From positions 1-19,150 of the forward strand of contig DATLUE010000307.1 of NCBI GenBank assembly GCA_035533255.1: 19,150 bases of DNA, read 5' to 3'. The translations under genes were made by a program, and so were the position numbers. Source of the stretch: CAIKMD01 sp035533255. GTDB taxonomy: Bacteria > Pseudomonadota > Alphaproteobacteria > ATCC43930 > CGMCC-115725. The notes below the pieces were generated by a model. That model saw only the letters and a program-made list of their open reading frames with translations. It made no database searches and was not told the DNA's origin. Position 1 is the stretch's first letter, and every line of letters starts with the position of its first letter. Of the stretch, positions 7,311-14,397 are shown one piece after another.

Positions 7311-8363
7311 TCACGCATTCCCGCGGCGCTCGCGCCAGATGCCGAGCTTTTCCTGGGCGACGCGGTCGGAATAGCTGAAGACCACCGCATCTGCGTCGGC
7401 CTCGAGCGCATAGGGGACCCAGCACGGCACGGCGAAGATGTCGCGCGGCTTCCACGCGATCGTCTGCTGCTGCTCGCCTTCGCCGACGATCAGGCGGCCG
7501 GTGCCCTCGATGGGTGAAAATACGGTGTTCTCGGTGGTCCGGTAGCTCTCGGTGCGGAAGCCCTTGGGCAGGAGCTGAAGGAAAGCCGAGATCGTCGGCA
7601 TCGCGCTGCCGCCGGTGGTCGGGTCGATATAGGTGAGCTTCAGCCCGGCATAGGGATCCCATTCGTCGTTCCGGCGCAATTGCTCCAGCGCTTCGCGCGA
7701 GCGGTCGTAAGGGTAAGAGAAGATCGGCGATTCCGGCTTGGTCCAGCGCTCGTTGACCGGCGCCATGTTGGCGCCATAGCGGGCACGGCTGTCGCCCGCC
7801 GGCCGGCGCAGGGGCGCGCGGTCTTCGGGGTAATGCTCGAAGAACATCGGCCCGAAGGTCGCGAGCATCGGAATGTCGAGCCCGTCCATCCAGAAATAAG
7901 GACCCTCGCCGTCATGGCCGTGATCGTGCCAGGTATCGCTCGGCGTGATGACGAAATCGCCGGGGTTCATGTAGGATTTTTCACCCGAGACCGCGGTCCA
8001 CGCGCCGCCCTTGCCCTCGATGACGAAGCGCAGCGCCGAGGGCGAGTGCTTATGCGCCGGCGCGCATTCGCCGGGCAGCAGCATCTGCAGCCCGGCATAA
8101 AGCGATTCCAGAATGCGATGCGTGCCGTCGAGGCCGGGATTTTCCAGCGTCAGCACGCGGCGGTTGGCCTCATGCGCGGTGATGAGGCCGCCGGCTTCGA
8201 ACAGCGTCGGCCGCAGCATATTGTCGAAATCCCAGAGGAACGGCACCGCCTTGACCGAATCCTTGGGCAGCGGCGGCACCAGCCGCGTGGTCCACAGCGC
8301 CGACACGTTGCGCGCGGCGATCTTCGCGTAATAGGCCTCGCGCGCCGCTTGATTGTCCGTCAT
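7311..8363 (-). CDS. Gentisate 1,2-dioxygenase-like bicupin ring-cleavage enzyme
   Basis: 350 aa from the ATG at 8361-8363, which has GGAG 6 nt upstream; a GTG four codons earlier overlaps that ribosome site and is unlikely. The protein has two cupin domains. In the N-terminal one, PAHKHSPSALRFVIEGKGGAWT supplies His104 and His106, and DTWHDHGHDG supplies His146, the expected Fe(II) ligands of gentisate dioxygenases. The C-terminal cupin (about residues 250-340; FSPIEGTGRLIVGEGE) lacks a matching triad, as is usual. Length fits the family (about 340-350). The expected reaction is O2-dependent cleavage of gentisate to maleylpyruvate, but salicylate and 1-hydroxy-2-naphthoate dioxygenases share this fold and these motifs. 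It has its own promoter, divergent from the flavin reductase-family gene. Confidence 0.88.
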   Translation of the reverse strand: MTDNQAAREAYYAKIAARNVSALWTTRLVPPLPKDSVKAVPFLWDFDNMLRPTLFEAGGLITAHEANRRVLTLENPGLDGTHRILESLYAGLQMLLPGECAPAHKHSPSALRFVIEGKGGAWTAVSGEKSYMNPGDFVITPSDTWHDHGHDGEGPYFWMDGLDIPMLATFGPMFFEHYPEDRAPLRRPAGDSRARYGANMAPVNERWTKPESPIFSYPYDRSREALEQLRRNDEWDPYAGLKLTYIDPTTGGSAMPTISAFLQLLPKGFRTESYRTTENTVFSPIEGTGRLIVGEGEQQQTIAWKPRDIFAVPCWVPYALEADADAVVFSYSDRVAQEKLGIWRERRGNA

Positions 8364-8394
8364 GGTTTTCTCCACGCCGAAGGGCTTGCGGCGT

Positions 8395-8430
8395 ATCGCT
8401 ATAATAGAGCGATGCCGGGCGCGTTGTCAG
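8395..8430 (-). promoter_or_regulatory. Promoter of the gentisate dioxygenase-like gene with an inverted repeat over the -10 box
   Basis: On the minus strand, CTGACA (8430-8425) and TATTAT (8406-8401), each 5 of 6 to consensus, are 18 nt apart. Transcription would begin near 8394, about 30 nt before the start codon. ATCGCT (8395-8400) and AGCGAT (8408-8413) form an inverted repeat that brackets the -10 box, the position expected for a repressor operator. The same site could control the divergent gene at 8470. Confidence 0.55.
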
Positions 8431-8469
8431 GCGGCGTTTCGGGGCAAGAAGTGAGGAGGGTTGGGGGCG

Positions 8470-9147
8470 ATGTTCTACGAGCCGGATAAAGGCAATCATG
8501 GCCTCCCGCACGATCCCTACAAATCGATCGTGGTGCCGCGGCCGATCGGCTGGATCTCGACCGTCGATCGCGCAGGGCGGGTCAATCTCGCGCCGTTCAG
8601 CCAGTTCAACAATCTCGGCTACGACCCGCCTTACGTGATGTTCGCGGCGGCGAATTTTCCGCGCTCGCCGCGGCCGAAAGACAGCGTCGCCAATGTCGTC
8701 GAGACCTGCGAGTTTGTCGTCAACATGGCGACCTATGAGTTGCGCGAGGCGGTGAACATTACCGGCTCGGCGGTCGATGCCGATGTCGACGAGGCCACGC
8801 TCGCCGGGCTCGAGATGATCGCCTCGACTTTGGTGAAGCCGCCGCGGGTTGCGGCCTCGCCGATTCATCTCGAATGCCGCTATCACTGCACGCTGGCTTT
8901 GCCGGGCCGCAATCTCGAGCAGAGCCATTATGTGGTGGTGGGCCGCGTCGTCGGCGTGCATATCAAGGACGACGCGATCACGGCGGACGGCAGGATCGAC
9001 GTGCTGAAGCTGCGGCCGCTCGCGCGGCTCGGCTATCACGACTACACCAGCGTCGAGAGCCTTTTCACCATGCCGCCGGTCGGGCCGCATCTCGAGGCGC
9101 GGCAAGCCGGGCTTGCCGGCAAGCCGCCGCCCGCGACGTCGTCTTAG
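8470..9147 (+). CDS. Flavin reductase-family protein (FMN-binding split barrel)
   Basis: 225 aa from the ATG at 8470, preceded by AGGAGG (8454-8459) at 10 nt. A TTG at 8461 is too close to that site. The signature of the flavoprotein-oxygenase/flavin-reductase split barrel is clear: VPRPIGWISTVDRAGRVNLAPFS (about residues 23-45) followed by DPPYVMFAA, then the CEFVVNM strand. Members bind FMN and either supply reduced flavin to two-component monooxygenases or act on other substrates. No flavin monooxygenase partner is encoded in the window, so its electron acceptor is unknown. It is divergent from the cupin gene. Its stop codon overlaps the stop of the convergent CDGSH gene. Confidence 0.85.
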   Translation: MFYEPDKGNHGLPHDPYKSIVVPRPIGWISTVDRAGRVNLAPFSQFNNLGYDPPYVMFAAANFPRSPRPKDSVANVVETCEFVVNMATYELREAVNITGSAVDADVDEATLAGLEMIASTLVKPPRVAASPIHLECRYHCTLALPGRNLEQSHYVVVGRVVGVHIKDDAITADGRIDVLKLRPLARLGYHDYTSVESLFTMPPVGPHLEARQAGLAGKPPPATSS

Positions 9148-9383
9148 ATTTTCTTATGCGAGCCGTCGCAGAACGGCTGGTTGGCGGACGCCTTGCAGCC
9201 GCAGAGCCACGCTTGCTCGGTCTTTTCGGCCTTGAATGCCATCGGCCGCAAGCCGACCGCTTTATGCGAGCCGTCGCAGAAGGGCTGGGTGGCGCTGCGC
9301 CCGCACGCGCACCAGTAATAGTCCTTGCCGGCTTCGACATCGACGCCGTAAGGCGCTTTCTGCGCGGGAATGGGATCGGCCAT
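9144..9383 (-). CDS. Small dual-CDGSH [2Fe-2S] protein
   Basis: 79 aa from the ATG at 9381-9383. AGGA lies 10 nt upstream. The longer frame upstream of this ATG is a mirror of the VOC gene on the other strand. Two CDGSH iron-sulfur motifs (C-x-C ... P-x-CDGSH) are complete: Cys25, Cys27, Cys36, His40 and Cys61, Cys63, Cys72, His76. Each should ligate one [2Fe-2S] cluster by three Cys and one His, as in mitoNEET-type proteins. The two sites lie 36 residues apart in a tandem-repeat protein with no membrane anchor, so it is cytoplasmic. A redox or ferredoxin-like role for a nearby oxygenase is possible but unproved. It converges on the flavin reductase gene and diverges from the VOC gene. Confidence 0.9.
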   Translation of the reverse strand: MADPIPAQKAPYGVDVEAGKDYYWCACGRSATQPFCDGSHKAVGLRPMAFKAEKTEQAWLCGCKASANQPFCDGSHKKI

Positions 9384-9488
9384 CTCGAAATCTTCCTCTC
9401 GATTTTGACGATGCCCCGAAAATAGCCGGCTTGCGCGTTCTGCGCTAGGCTGGTCCGAGATGAGTTTTCGCGAGGAAGGAGCGAGACG

Positions 9489-10136
9489 ATGAAGGTCGAC
9501 AAGAAAAAGATCAAATCGCACACGCGGCCCAAAGCCATGCCGTTCAACGTCACCAAGATCGGCCTTGTCGTGCTCAACGTCACGGATGTCGAGCGCTCGA
9601 CGCGTTTCTATACCGAGGTGATGGGCTTCAAGGTCTCGGACGTCTATACCGACGAGATCGCGCCCGGCGGCATGGTGTTCTTCCGCTGCAACGCCGATCA
9701 CCACGGCATCGCCGTCGTCGGCTCGATGCCCGGCGAATCGCCGGCGATCGAGCTCAACCACATCGCGTTCGAGGTCGCGACGCTCGACGAGGTGATCCTC
9801 GCGCGCAATCATTTGAAGAAGCACAACGTGAAGCTCGATTTCGAAGGCCGGCGCCGCGCCGGCGCGCAGATCGCGGTCGAGTTCCGCGATCCCGACGGCC
9901 ATCGGCTGGAGATCTATTGGGGGCTCGACCAGATCGGCTCGAACGACAGCATTCGTCCCGAGGAGGAATGGATCTGGGCGCACAGCCTCGAGGAGGCGAT
10001 CGATCATCCGGTGAATGGCCAGGACACCAGCCTGCGCAATCCCGATCTCTACGAGAAACTATCGCCCGAAGAGCGCCAGCGCCGCCGCGACTATTCGATC
10101 GCGAACCAACGCGTGAAGCTCGGCCACGACCACTGA
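9489..10136 (+). CDS. VOC-superfamily (extradiol dioxygenase-like) protein with incomplete metal triad
   Basis: 215 aa, with AAGGAG (9476-9481) 7 nt before the ATG. One vicinal-oxygen-chelate domain spans about residues 20-145, with paired beta-alpha-beta modules: KIGLVVLNVTDVERSTRFYTEV opens the first and LNHIAFEV the second. The second and third metal ligands of the family are present (His91; Glu141 in RLEIYW), as is a DHHGIAVV segment (His71, His72) like the acid-base His region of extradiol dioxygenases. The first ligand, normally the His of G-H-V-V-L, is Leu26 (CTT, 9564-9566). An extra C-terminal helix-rich tail (about 150-215) follows. It may therefore bind metal differently, bind none, or carry a point mutation. 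The likely setting is aromatic ring cleavage. Confidence 0.8.
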   Translation: MKVDKKKIKSHTRPKAMPFNVTKIGLVVLNVTDVERSTRFYTEVMGFKVSDVYTDEIAPGGMVFFRCNADHHGIAVVGSMPGESPAIELNHIAFEVATLDEVILARNHLKKHNVKLDFEGRRRAGAQIAVEFRDPDGHRLEIYWGLDQIGSNDSIRPEEEWIWAHSLEEAIDHPVNGQDTSLRNPDLYEKLSPEERQRRRDYSIANQRVKLGHDH

Positions 10137-10142
10137 GCAAAA

Positions 10143-10168
10143 AAGGGCCGCACGATCGAGCGGCCCTT
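10143..10168. terminator. Intrinsic terminator, strongest on the minus strand
   Basis: AAGGGCCGC (10143-10151) pairs with GCGGCCCTT (10160-10168) around an 8-nt loop. On the minus strand the stem ends in a run of six T, so it ends transcription of the small secreted-protein gene. On the plus strand it follows the VOC stop codon by a few bases but has only CTTCGTT after the stem. Confidence 0.8.
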
Positions 10169-10189
10169 CGTTCCGGTTGCGGAGCGCGA

Positions 10190-10459
10190 CTATTCGATCA
10201 AGCTGAGATCGTCGGCATCGGGCGGCAGCGCGATCTGCTCGCGCATCCAACTCGGGTTGGGACTGACGCTCTGCGCGAAGCCCCGATAGCTCGCGACGCC
10301 ATAGACCCGGGCTTGAGCCTGCTGCCGGTTCAGTTGAGCGGTGATCTGGTTCTCGCTCCGATCCTGCGCCGGGTTGCTTCGGCTGGCCGCCTGGGCCGCG
10401 GCGATGCTCGCCGTCGACAGCGCGATGATGGCCGCATAGGCCGCGAGTTTGCCTGTCAT
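10190..10459 (-). CDS. Small exported protein of unknown function
   Basis: 89 aa from the ATG at 10457-10459, chosen because GGAG lies 9 nt upstream and the signal peptide begins there. Residues 1-24 are a Sec signal (MTGKLAAYAAIIALSTASIAAAQA) with an AxA cleavage site. The mature ~65 residues are Gln-, Asn- and Ser-rich and lack cysteines. They have a middle segment ENQITAQLNRQQAQARVYG likely to be helical and an acidic end (PPDADDLSLIE). No family is recognised. It has its own terminator and a 14-bp palindrome upstream, so it is a separate unit. The reading frame is well supported by start signals; function is unknown. Confidence 0.7.
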   Translation of the reverse strand: MTGKLAAYAAIIALSTASIAAAQAASRSNPAQDRSENQITAQLNRQQAQARVYGVASYRGFAQSVSPNPSWMREQIALPPDADDLSLIE

Positions 10460-10488
10460 CGGAATCGGCTCCTTTCGCCGGCGTAAAC

Positions 10489-10502
10489 GCATGCCGGCAT
10501 GC
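10489..10502. promoter_or_regulatory. 14-bp perfect palindrome upstream of the small exported-protein gene
   Basis: GCATGCCGGCATGC is fully self-complementary and lies 30-43 nt upstream of the start codon at 10459, in the 99-bp gap before the molybdenum hydroxylase gene's 3' end. It would suit a dimeric regulator binding site near that gene's promoter. No regulator is identified. Confidence 0.4.
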
Positions 10503-10558
10503 CTCAACAACCCGGCAGGAGCGCGGTCGTTCCAACGCCGCAAAATCGCCGTAATTGC

Positions 10559-12838
10559 CTACGCGAACGAGCCTTTGAGGTTTTCGGGCCGGAACGGCGC
10601 GCGCCGGATACGCACGCCGGTCGCGTCGAAAATCGCGTTGGCGATCGCGCCCGCGACCGGCCGCGACGACGGCTCGCCGGCGCCGCTCGGCGGGATCTCG
10701 GGATGGTCGAGCAGCACGATGTCGATCTTTTCCGGCGCTTCGGTGATATCGAGGATCGGGTAGGTCGCCCAATCGACGCTCGTGACCTTCTGCCGGTCGA
10801 AGCGCACCTCTTCCCAAAGGCTGCGGCTGGTCGCCTGCACGATGTTGCCCTCGATCGTATTGTGCAGCAACGCCGGGTTGACGATGCAGCCGCAATCATG
10901 CGCAACCGCAAAGCGCTTGGCGCGCACCTTGCCGCTGCGGCGATCGACCTCGACCTCGGCCGCGACCACGACGATGGTGCCGAGCCGCTTGGCATAGGCG
11001 ATGCCGCGGCCGGTCACGACATCGGCCTTGCTGTCGGCGGCGGGACCGGAGACCCGCGTCTCCCAGCCGAATTTCTCGGCGGCCGCTTTCACCGCCGCGG
11101 CATCGCGGCCGCTAAGATGTCGAAGACGGAACGCGACCGGATCGGCCTTGGCGGCGAGCGCAAGCTCGTCGATGAAAGATTCGCTGGCGAAGTGGATTTG
11201 CGGACCGACCGGGTCGCGCTGATGCGAGGTCCTGAGCGGCGAGGCGCGATCGAGCATCGGCGCGATCGTCTCCCACGCCATCAGCCGGTTGGGGATGTCA
11301 TAGGCCTCATCGGGCGTGCCGAAGGAGTCGATCGGCTTCAGCGGCAGGCCCCATTGCTGGCCGATCAGGCTATAGGCCGGATGCGATTCGTTGCTCTCGA
11401 TTTCGAGCCGCGAAAAGCCTTTGCTCTCGAACTGGTAGGCGACGATCTTGCCCGACGCGTCGAGCCCGGCGCGCGCGTGATGCACCGATGCCGGAGCTTT
11501 CGGATCCCAGGCGATGCCTTCGGCCCGCATGCCCTGGACGCGCACCGGCTTGCCCAGCTCGTGGGCGAGAAACGCCGCCTCGAGGGCTGCGTCGCCGGCA
11601 TCGTTGCGGCCGTAAGAGCCGGGTCCCGTCACCCAGATCGCATGTACGCGCTCGACCGGAATGTCGAGCAGCGCCGCAACGCCTTGCTGCGCGTAATGCG
11701 GCTTTTGCGTGCCGGTCCAGACGGTCATCTTGCCGTCTTTCATCTCGGCAAGGGCGCAGGCCGATCCCATGCTGGCATGCGATTGGAACGGCCATGCGTA
11801 ATCCGCCGTCACGACCTGGACCGCGCCGGGCATCGCGTCGTCGACCGAGCCTTTCTGCTTCTCGACCACGCGCTTGCGCACCGGCGCCTTGCGAATATGG
11901 TCGTAAAGCTTCGCCGGATCGGCGAAGGCCGGCGCCGGCTGCGACCAATCGATCTTGAGCCGCTGCGCGGCGCGGATCGCGTTCCACTCCTTCTCGGCAA
12001 CCACGGCGATATAGCCGCCTTTCTGCACGACGCGCGCGCCGGGGATGCCGTCGATCGAGCTCGCATCGACCGAATTCGCGGTCGCGCCCGCGACCGGCGG
12101 CCGGATGACGCGGGCATGCAGCATGCCCGGCACGCGAATATCGGTGACATAAGTCGCCGCTTGCGCGAACACCTTCGCCTTCACGTCGCGGCGCTTCGGC
12201 GACGTGCCGACCACCTTGTAGTCGGCGGGCTTCTTGAGCGGCGCCGTGCTGTCGATATCGAGCACGATGCCGTATTTGCCGTTCCATTTCAGCGGGACGT
12301 TGAAGAACTTGCCGCCGATCAGTTGGCCGTAGCCGATTTTCTTGCCCGGCGCGTCGGCGACCGAGACCACGCCGTTTGCGACGGTCAGTGTCTCGGCCGG
12401 CACCTTGAGGCGCTTGGCGGCGAGCTGAAGCAGGAATTGCCGCGCCTCGGCGGCGGCCTTCCGCATGGTCCGTCCGCCCCAGTTGATGCCGAAGCTGCCG
12501 CTGGCGCCGCCTTGGTTGAGGGTAAGCGCCGTGTCGCCCAATATCACCGCGACCCGGTCGGCAGGCAGGTCGAGCTCCTCCGCGACGATCTGCGCGATGC
12601 CGACATCGGTGCCCTGGCCGCCGTCGATCTTGCCGAAGAAGACGGTGGCGGAGCCGTCGCGATGGATCGCGAGATAGCTGTCGAGCTGGGTCGGGTCGAG
12701 CGGCTTGGGCGCGGCAACGGCCGCCGTCGCGGCTTGCGCGAGCGCGGCCGGCGCGGAGAAGCTGACGACCAGCGCGCCTGCGCTTTTCAGCACGCCGCGG
12801 CGGGTGAGGTCGGTGCGCAGGAGATCGAGATGGGTCAT
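10559..12838 (-). CDS. Molybdenum hydroxylase large subunit, IorB-type, Tat-exported
   Basis: 759 aa from the ATG at 12836-12838, which has GGAAGG about 5 nt upstream and lies 11 nt after the small subunit stop. Residues 12-18, TRRGVLK, then a hydrophobic stretch form a twin-arginine signal, so the folded enzyme acts in the periplasm. The domain order is that of isoquinoline 1-oxidoreductase-type subunits: GKIDGGQGTDVGIAQIVAEEL comes near the N-terminus rather than late, followed by the GMLHARVIRPP, WTGTQ and AHDCGCIVNP segments. The active-site Glu is in GAGEPS (Glu722). The cofactor is expected to be a molybdopterin-cytosine dinucleotide. Members hydroxylate N-heteroaromatics or oxidise aldehydes. 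No FAD subunit, cytochrome or Moco chaperone gene is adjacent. Confidence 0.88.
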   Translation of the reverse strand: MTHLDLLRTDLTRRGVLKSAGALVVSFSAPAALAQAATAAVAAPKPLDPTQLDSYLAIHRDGSATVFFGKIDGGQGTDVGIAQIVAEELDLPADRVAVILGDTALTLNQGGASGSFGINWGGRTMRKAAAEARQFLLQLAAKRLKVPAETLTVANGVVSVADAPGKKIGYGQLIGGKFFNVPLKWNGKYGIVLDIDSTAPLKKPADYKVVGTSPKRRDVKAKVFAQAATYVTDIRVPGMLHARVIRPPVAGATANSVDASSIDGIPGARVVQKGGYIAVVAEKEWNAIRAAQRLKIDWSQPAPAFADPAKLYDHIRKAPVRKRVVEKQKGSVDDAMPGAVQVVTADYAWPFQSHASMGSACALAEMKDGKMTVWTGTQKPHYAQQGVAALLDIPVERVHAIWVTGPGSYGRNDAGDAALEAAFLAHELGKPVRVQGMRAEGIAWDPKAPASVHHARAGLDASGKIVAYQFESKGFSRLEIESNESHPAYSLIGQQWGLPLKPIDSFGTPDEAYDIPNRLMAWETIAPMLDRASPLRTSHQRDPVGPQIHFASESFIDELALAAKADPVAFRLRHLSGRDAAAVKAAAEKFGWETRVSGPAADSKADVVTGRGIAYAKRLGTIVVVAAEVEVDRRSGKVRAKRFAVAHDCGCIVNPALLHNTIEGNIVQATSRSLWEEVRFDRQKVTSVDWATYPILDITEAPEKIDIVLLDHPEIPPSGAGEPSSRPVAGAIANAIFDATGVRIRRAPFRPENLKGSFA

Positions 12839-12849
12839 GGCCGCCTTCC

Positions 12850-13317
12850 TTATGCCATCGACGCCGCGCGCTTCACCGCGCGGATGATCGCCATGTGGGT
12901 GCCGCAGCGGCATTTGAGCCCGGATAAGCCCTTGCGGATATCGGCGTCGCTCGGATGCGGGTTGGATTTGAGCAGCGCCGCGGCCGTCATGATCCAGCCA
13001 TTGACGCAGTAGCCGCATTGCGGCACCTGTTCTTCGACATAGGCGGCTTGCAGCGGATGCGGATGCTCGGCGGTGCCGAGGCCGGCGAGGGTGACGATCG
13101 TCGCGCCTTTGACGGCCGACAGCGGCGTGACGCAAGAGCGCGTCGCCTCGCCATTCACATGAACGGTGCAGGCGCCGCATTGCGCGAGGCCGCAGCCGAA
13201 ATGCGGATTGGACAGGCCGAGCTCGTCGCGCAAGGCGTACAGCAGGGGCATGTCGGGATCGTCGACGGAAATCACATGCGATTTGCCATCGACCGTGAGA
13301 CGCATTTGCGTGGCCAT
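12850..13317 (-). CDS. Molybdenum hydroxylase [2Fe-2S] subunit, IorA-type
   Basis: 155 aa from the ATG at 13315-13317, which has GGAGGAG 8 nt upstream; a longer frame reaches 13356 without such support. The N-terminal ferredoxin-like domain holds Cys42, Cys47, Cys50 and Cys62 (CGLAQCGAC ... C), and the C-terminal helical domain holds Cys101, Cys104, Cys136 and Cys138 (CGYC ... CRC). This gives the two [2Fe-2S] clusters that carry electrons from the molybdenum centre. It has no signal of its own, so it would be exported bound to the Tat-targeted large subunit. Length (about 150-160 aa) is normal. It is the first gene of the pair, with a promoter candidate and a palindrome upstream. Confidence 0.92.
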   Translation of the reverse strand: MATQMRLTVDGKSHVISVDDPDMPLLYALRDELGLSNPHFGCGLAQCGACTVHVNGEATRSCVTPLSAVKGATIVTLAGLGTAEHPHPLQAAYVEEQVPQCGYCVNGWIMTAAALLKSNPHPSDADIRKGLSGLKCRCGTHMAIIRAVKRAASMA

Positions 13318-13356
13318 GACCCGAGCTCCTCCGGCGGTCGTTATCTCGTTACCCAA

Positions 13357-13411
13357 AATCTATGACCGCAAGACGGCGAGGGCAAGACAGTTGCGCAACA
13401 GACAGTTGCGC
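13357..13411 (-). promoter_or_regulatory. Promoter for the IorAB operon with an upstream palindrome and direct repeat
   Basis: On the minus strand, TTGCCC (13385-13380) and TAGATT (13362-13357), each 4 of 6 to consensus, are 17 nt apart. Starting 5 bp upstream of the -35 box is the perfect palindrome GTTGCGCAAC (13390-13399). AGACAGTTGCGC occurs twice, at 13385-13396 and 13400-13411. Position suits an activator site, shared perhaps with the divergent alpha/beta hydrolase gene at 13476. Confidence 0.45.
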
Positions 13412-13475
13412 GCTGGGCGGGCGGCCCCTTGCCTCGATCCCCATATCAAGTATTGCTCGCCGGTACGGAGGCAGC

Positions 13476-14318
13476 ATGGCTGAGATCGACGGTTTCACGG
13501 TCGAGGATGTCGAATATCTGCGCCACGGCGACAAGCCGCTGCTGGCGCGGCTCTATCGCCCGCGTGGCGTGGGGCCGCATCCCGGCGTGGTCGAGGTTCA
13601 TGGCGGCGCGTGGACCGGCAACGATCGCTTGGTGAACGTCGCCATCCACGAGGCGCTGGCGCGTGCCGGCACCGTGGTCATGGCGATCGATTTCCGCATG
13701 CCGCCCGAGGCGCAATATCCGGCGTCGATCCGCGATGTGAATTTCGCCGTTCGCTGGCTGAAACGACAGGCCGGCGAGCTTGCTGTCGATCCGGCGCGCA
13801 TCGGCGGGCTCGGCACGTCGAGCGGCGGCCATCAATTGATGCTCTCGGCCTTGCGGCCGCGCGATCCGCGCTACGCAAGCATTCCCTTGGCCGGGCCGCT
13901 CGCCGCTGACGCGGATGACGCGAGCCTCGGCTTCGTCATCCTGTGCTGGCCGATCACCGACCCGCTGGCGCGCTATCGCATGGTGACGGCGAACGGCAAC
14001 GCGCGCCTCGCGGACGCCCATCGCGCCTATTGGCCCGACGAGGCCGCGATGGAGGACGGCAATCCGCAGCTTATCCTCGAGCGTGGCGACGCGGGCACGC
14101 TGCCGCCCGCGCTCGTGCTGCAAGGCACCAACGACGATAATGTGACGCCCGACATGGCCGACCGTTTCGCGGCGGCCTATCGCCACGCCGGCGGCGCGCT
14201 CGATCTGGTGAAATTCCCGGGCCAGCCGCATGCGTTCGTCGCGCGCGATCCGGCCTCGGCGGCGACGCGCCAGGCGCTCGATCTCATTACCGGCTTCGTC
14301 GGGCGCCAGACCGGCTGA
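13476..14318 (+). CDS. Alpha/beta hydrolase, HSL/arylacetamidase-type esterase
   Basis: 280 aa from the ATG at 13476, with GGAG 5 nt upstream. The oxyanion motif HGGAW (42-46), nucleophile elbow GTSSG (113-117, Ser115), candidate acid in GTNDDNV (Asp220) and catalytic His in GQPHAF (His252) are in the order and spacing of the hormone-sensitive-lipase-like carboxylesterases. No signal peptide is present, so it is cytoplasmic. It is divergent from the IorAB operon and 79 bp before the ThDP enzyme gene on the same strand, so it may be co-transcribed with the latter. It probably hydrolyses a small ester, lactone or N-formyl/acyl amide. The alternative is kynurenine formamidase-like activity, which shares the HGG fold. 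Substrate unknown. Confidence 0.85.
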   Translation: MAEIDGFTVEDVEYLRHGDKPLLARLYRPRGVGPHPGVVEVHGGAWTGNDRLVNVAIHEALARAGTVVMAIDFRMPPEAQYPASIRDVNFAVRWLKRQAGELAVDPARIGGLGTSSGGHQLMLSALRPRDPRYASIPLAGPLAADADDASLGFVILCWPITDPLARYRMVTANGNARLADAHRAYWPDEAAMEDGNPQLILERGDAGTLPPALVLQGTNDDNVTPDMADRFAAAYRHAGGALDLVKFPGQPHAFVARDPASAATRQALDLITGFVGRQTG

Positions 14319-14397
14319 GCTTTGCCGGACTTCCTGAGCTTTAAGGGTCGTGCTACATCTGGCCTAAGTTACGCATACAAGCGTTGTGGGAGGGATC

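Noticed and set aside
9384..10007. N-terminal part of a 287-codon minus-strand frame ending in the CDGSH protein
   Set aside because: The upstream part mirrors the VOC gene. The CDGSH protein has its own ATG at 9383 with a ribosome site and is complete at 79 aa.
10499..13012. 837-codon open frame on the plus strand
   Set aside because: It is antisense to the molybdenum hydroxylase large subunit. The composition is typical of a mirror frame, while the minus-strand gene has full family motifs.
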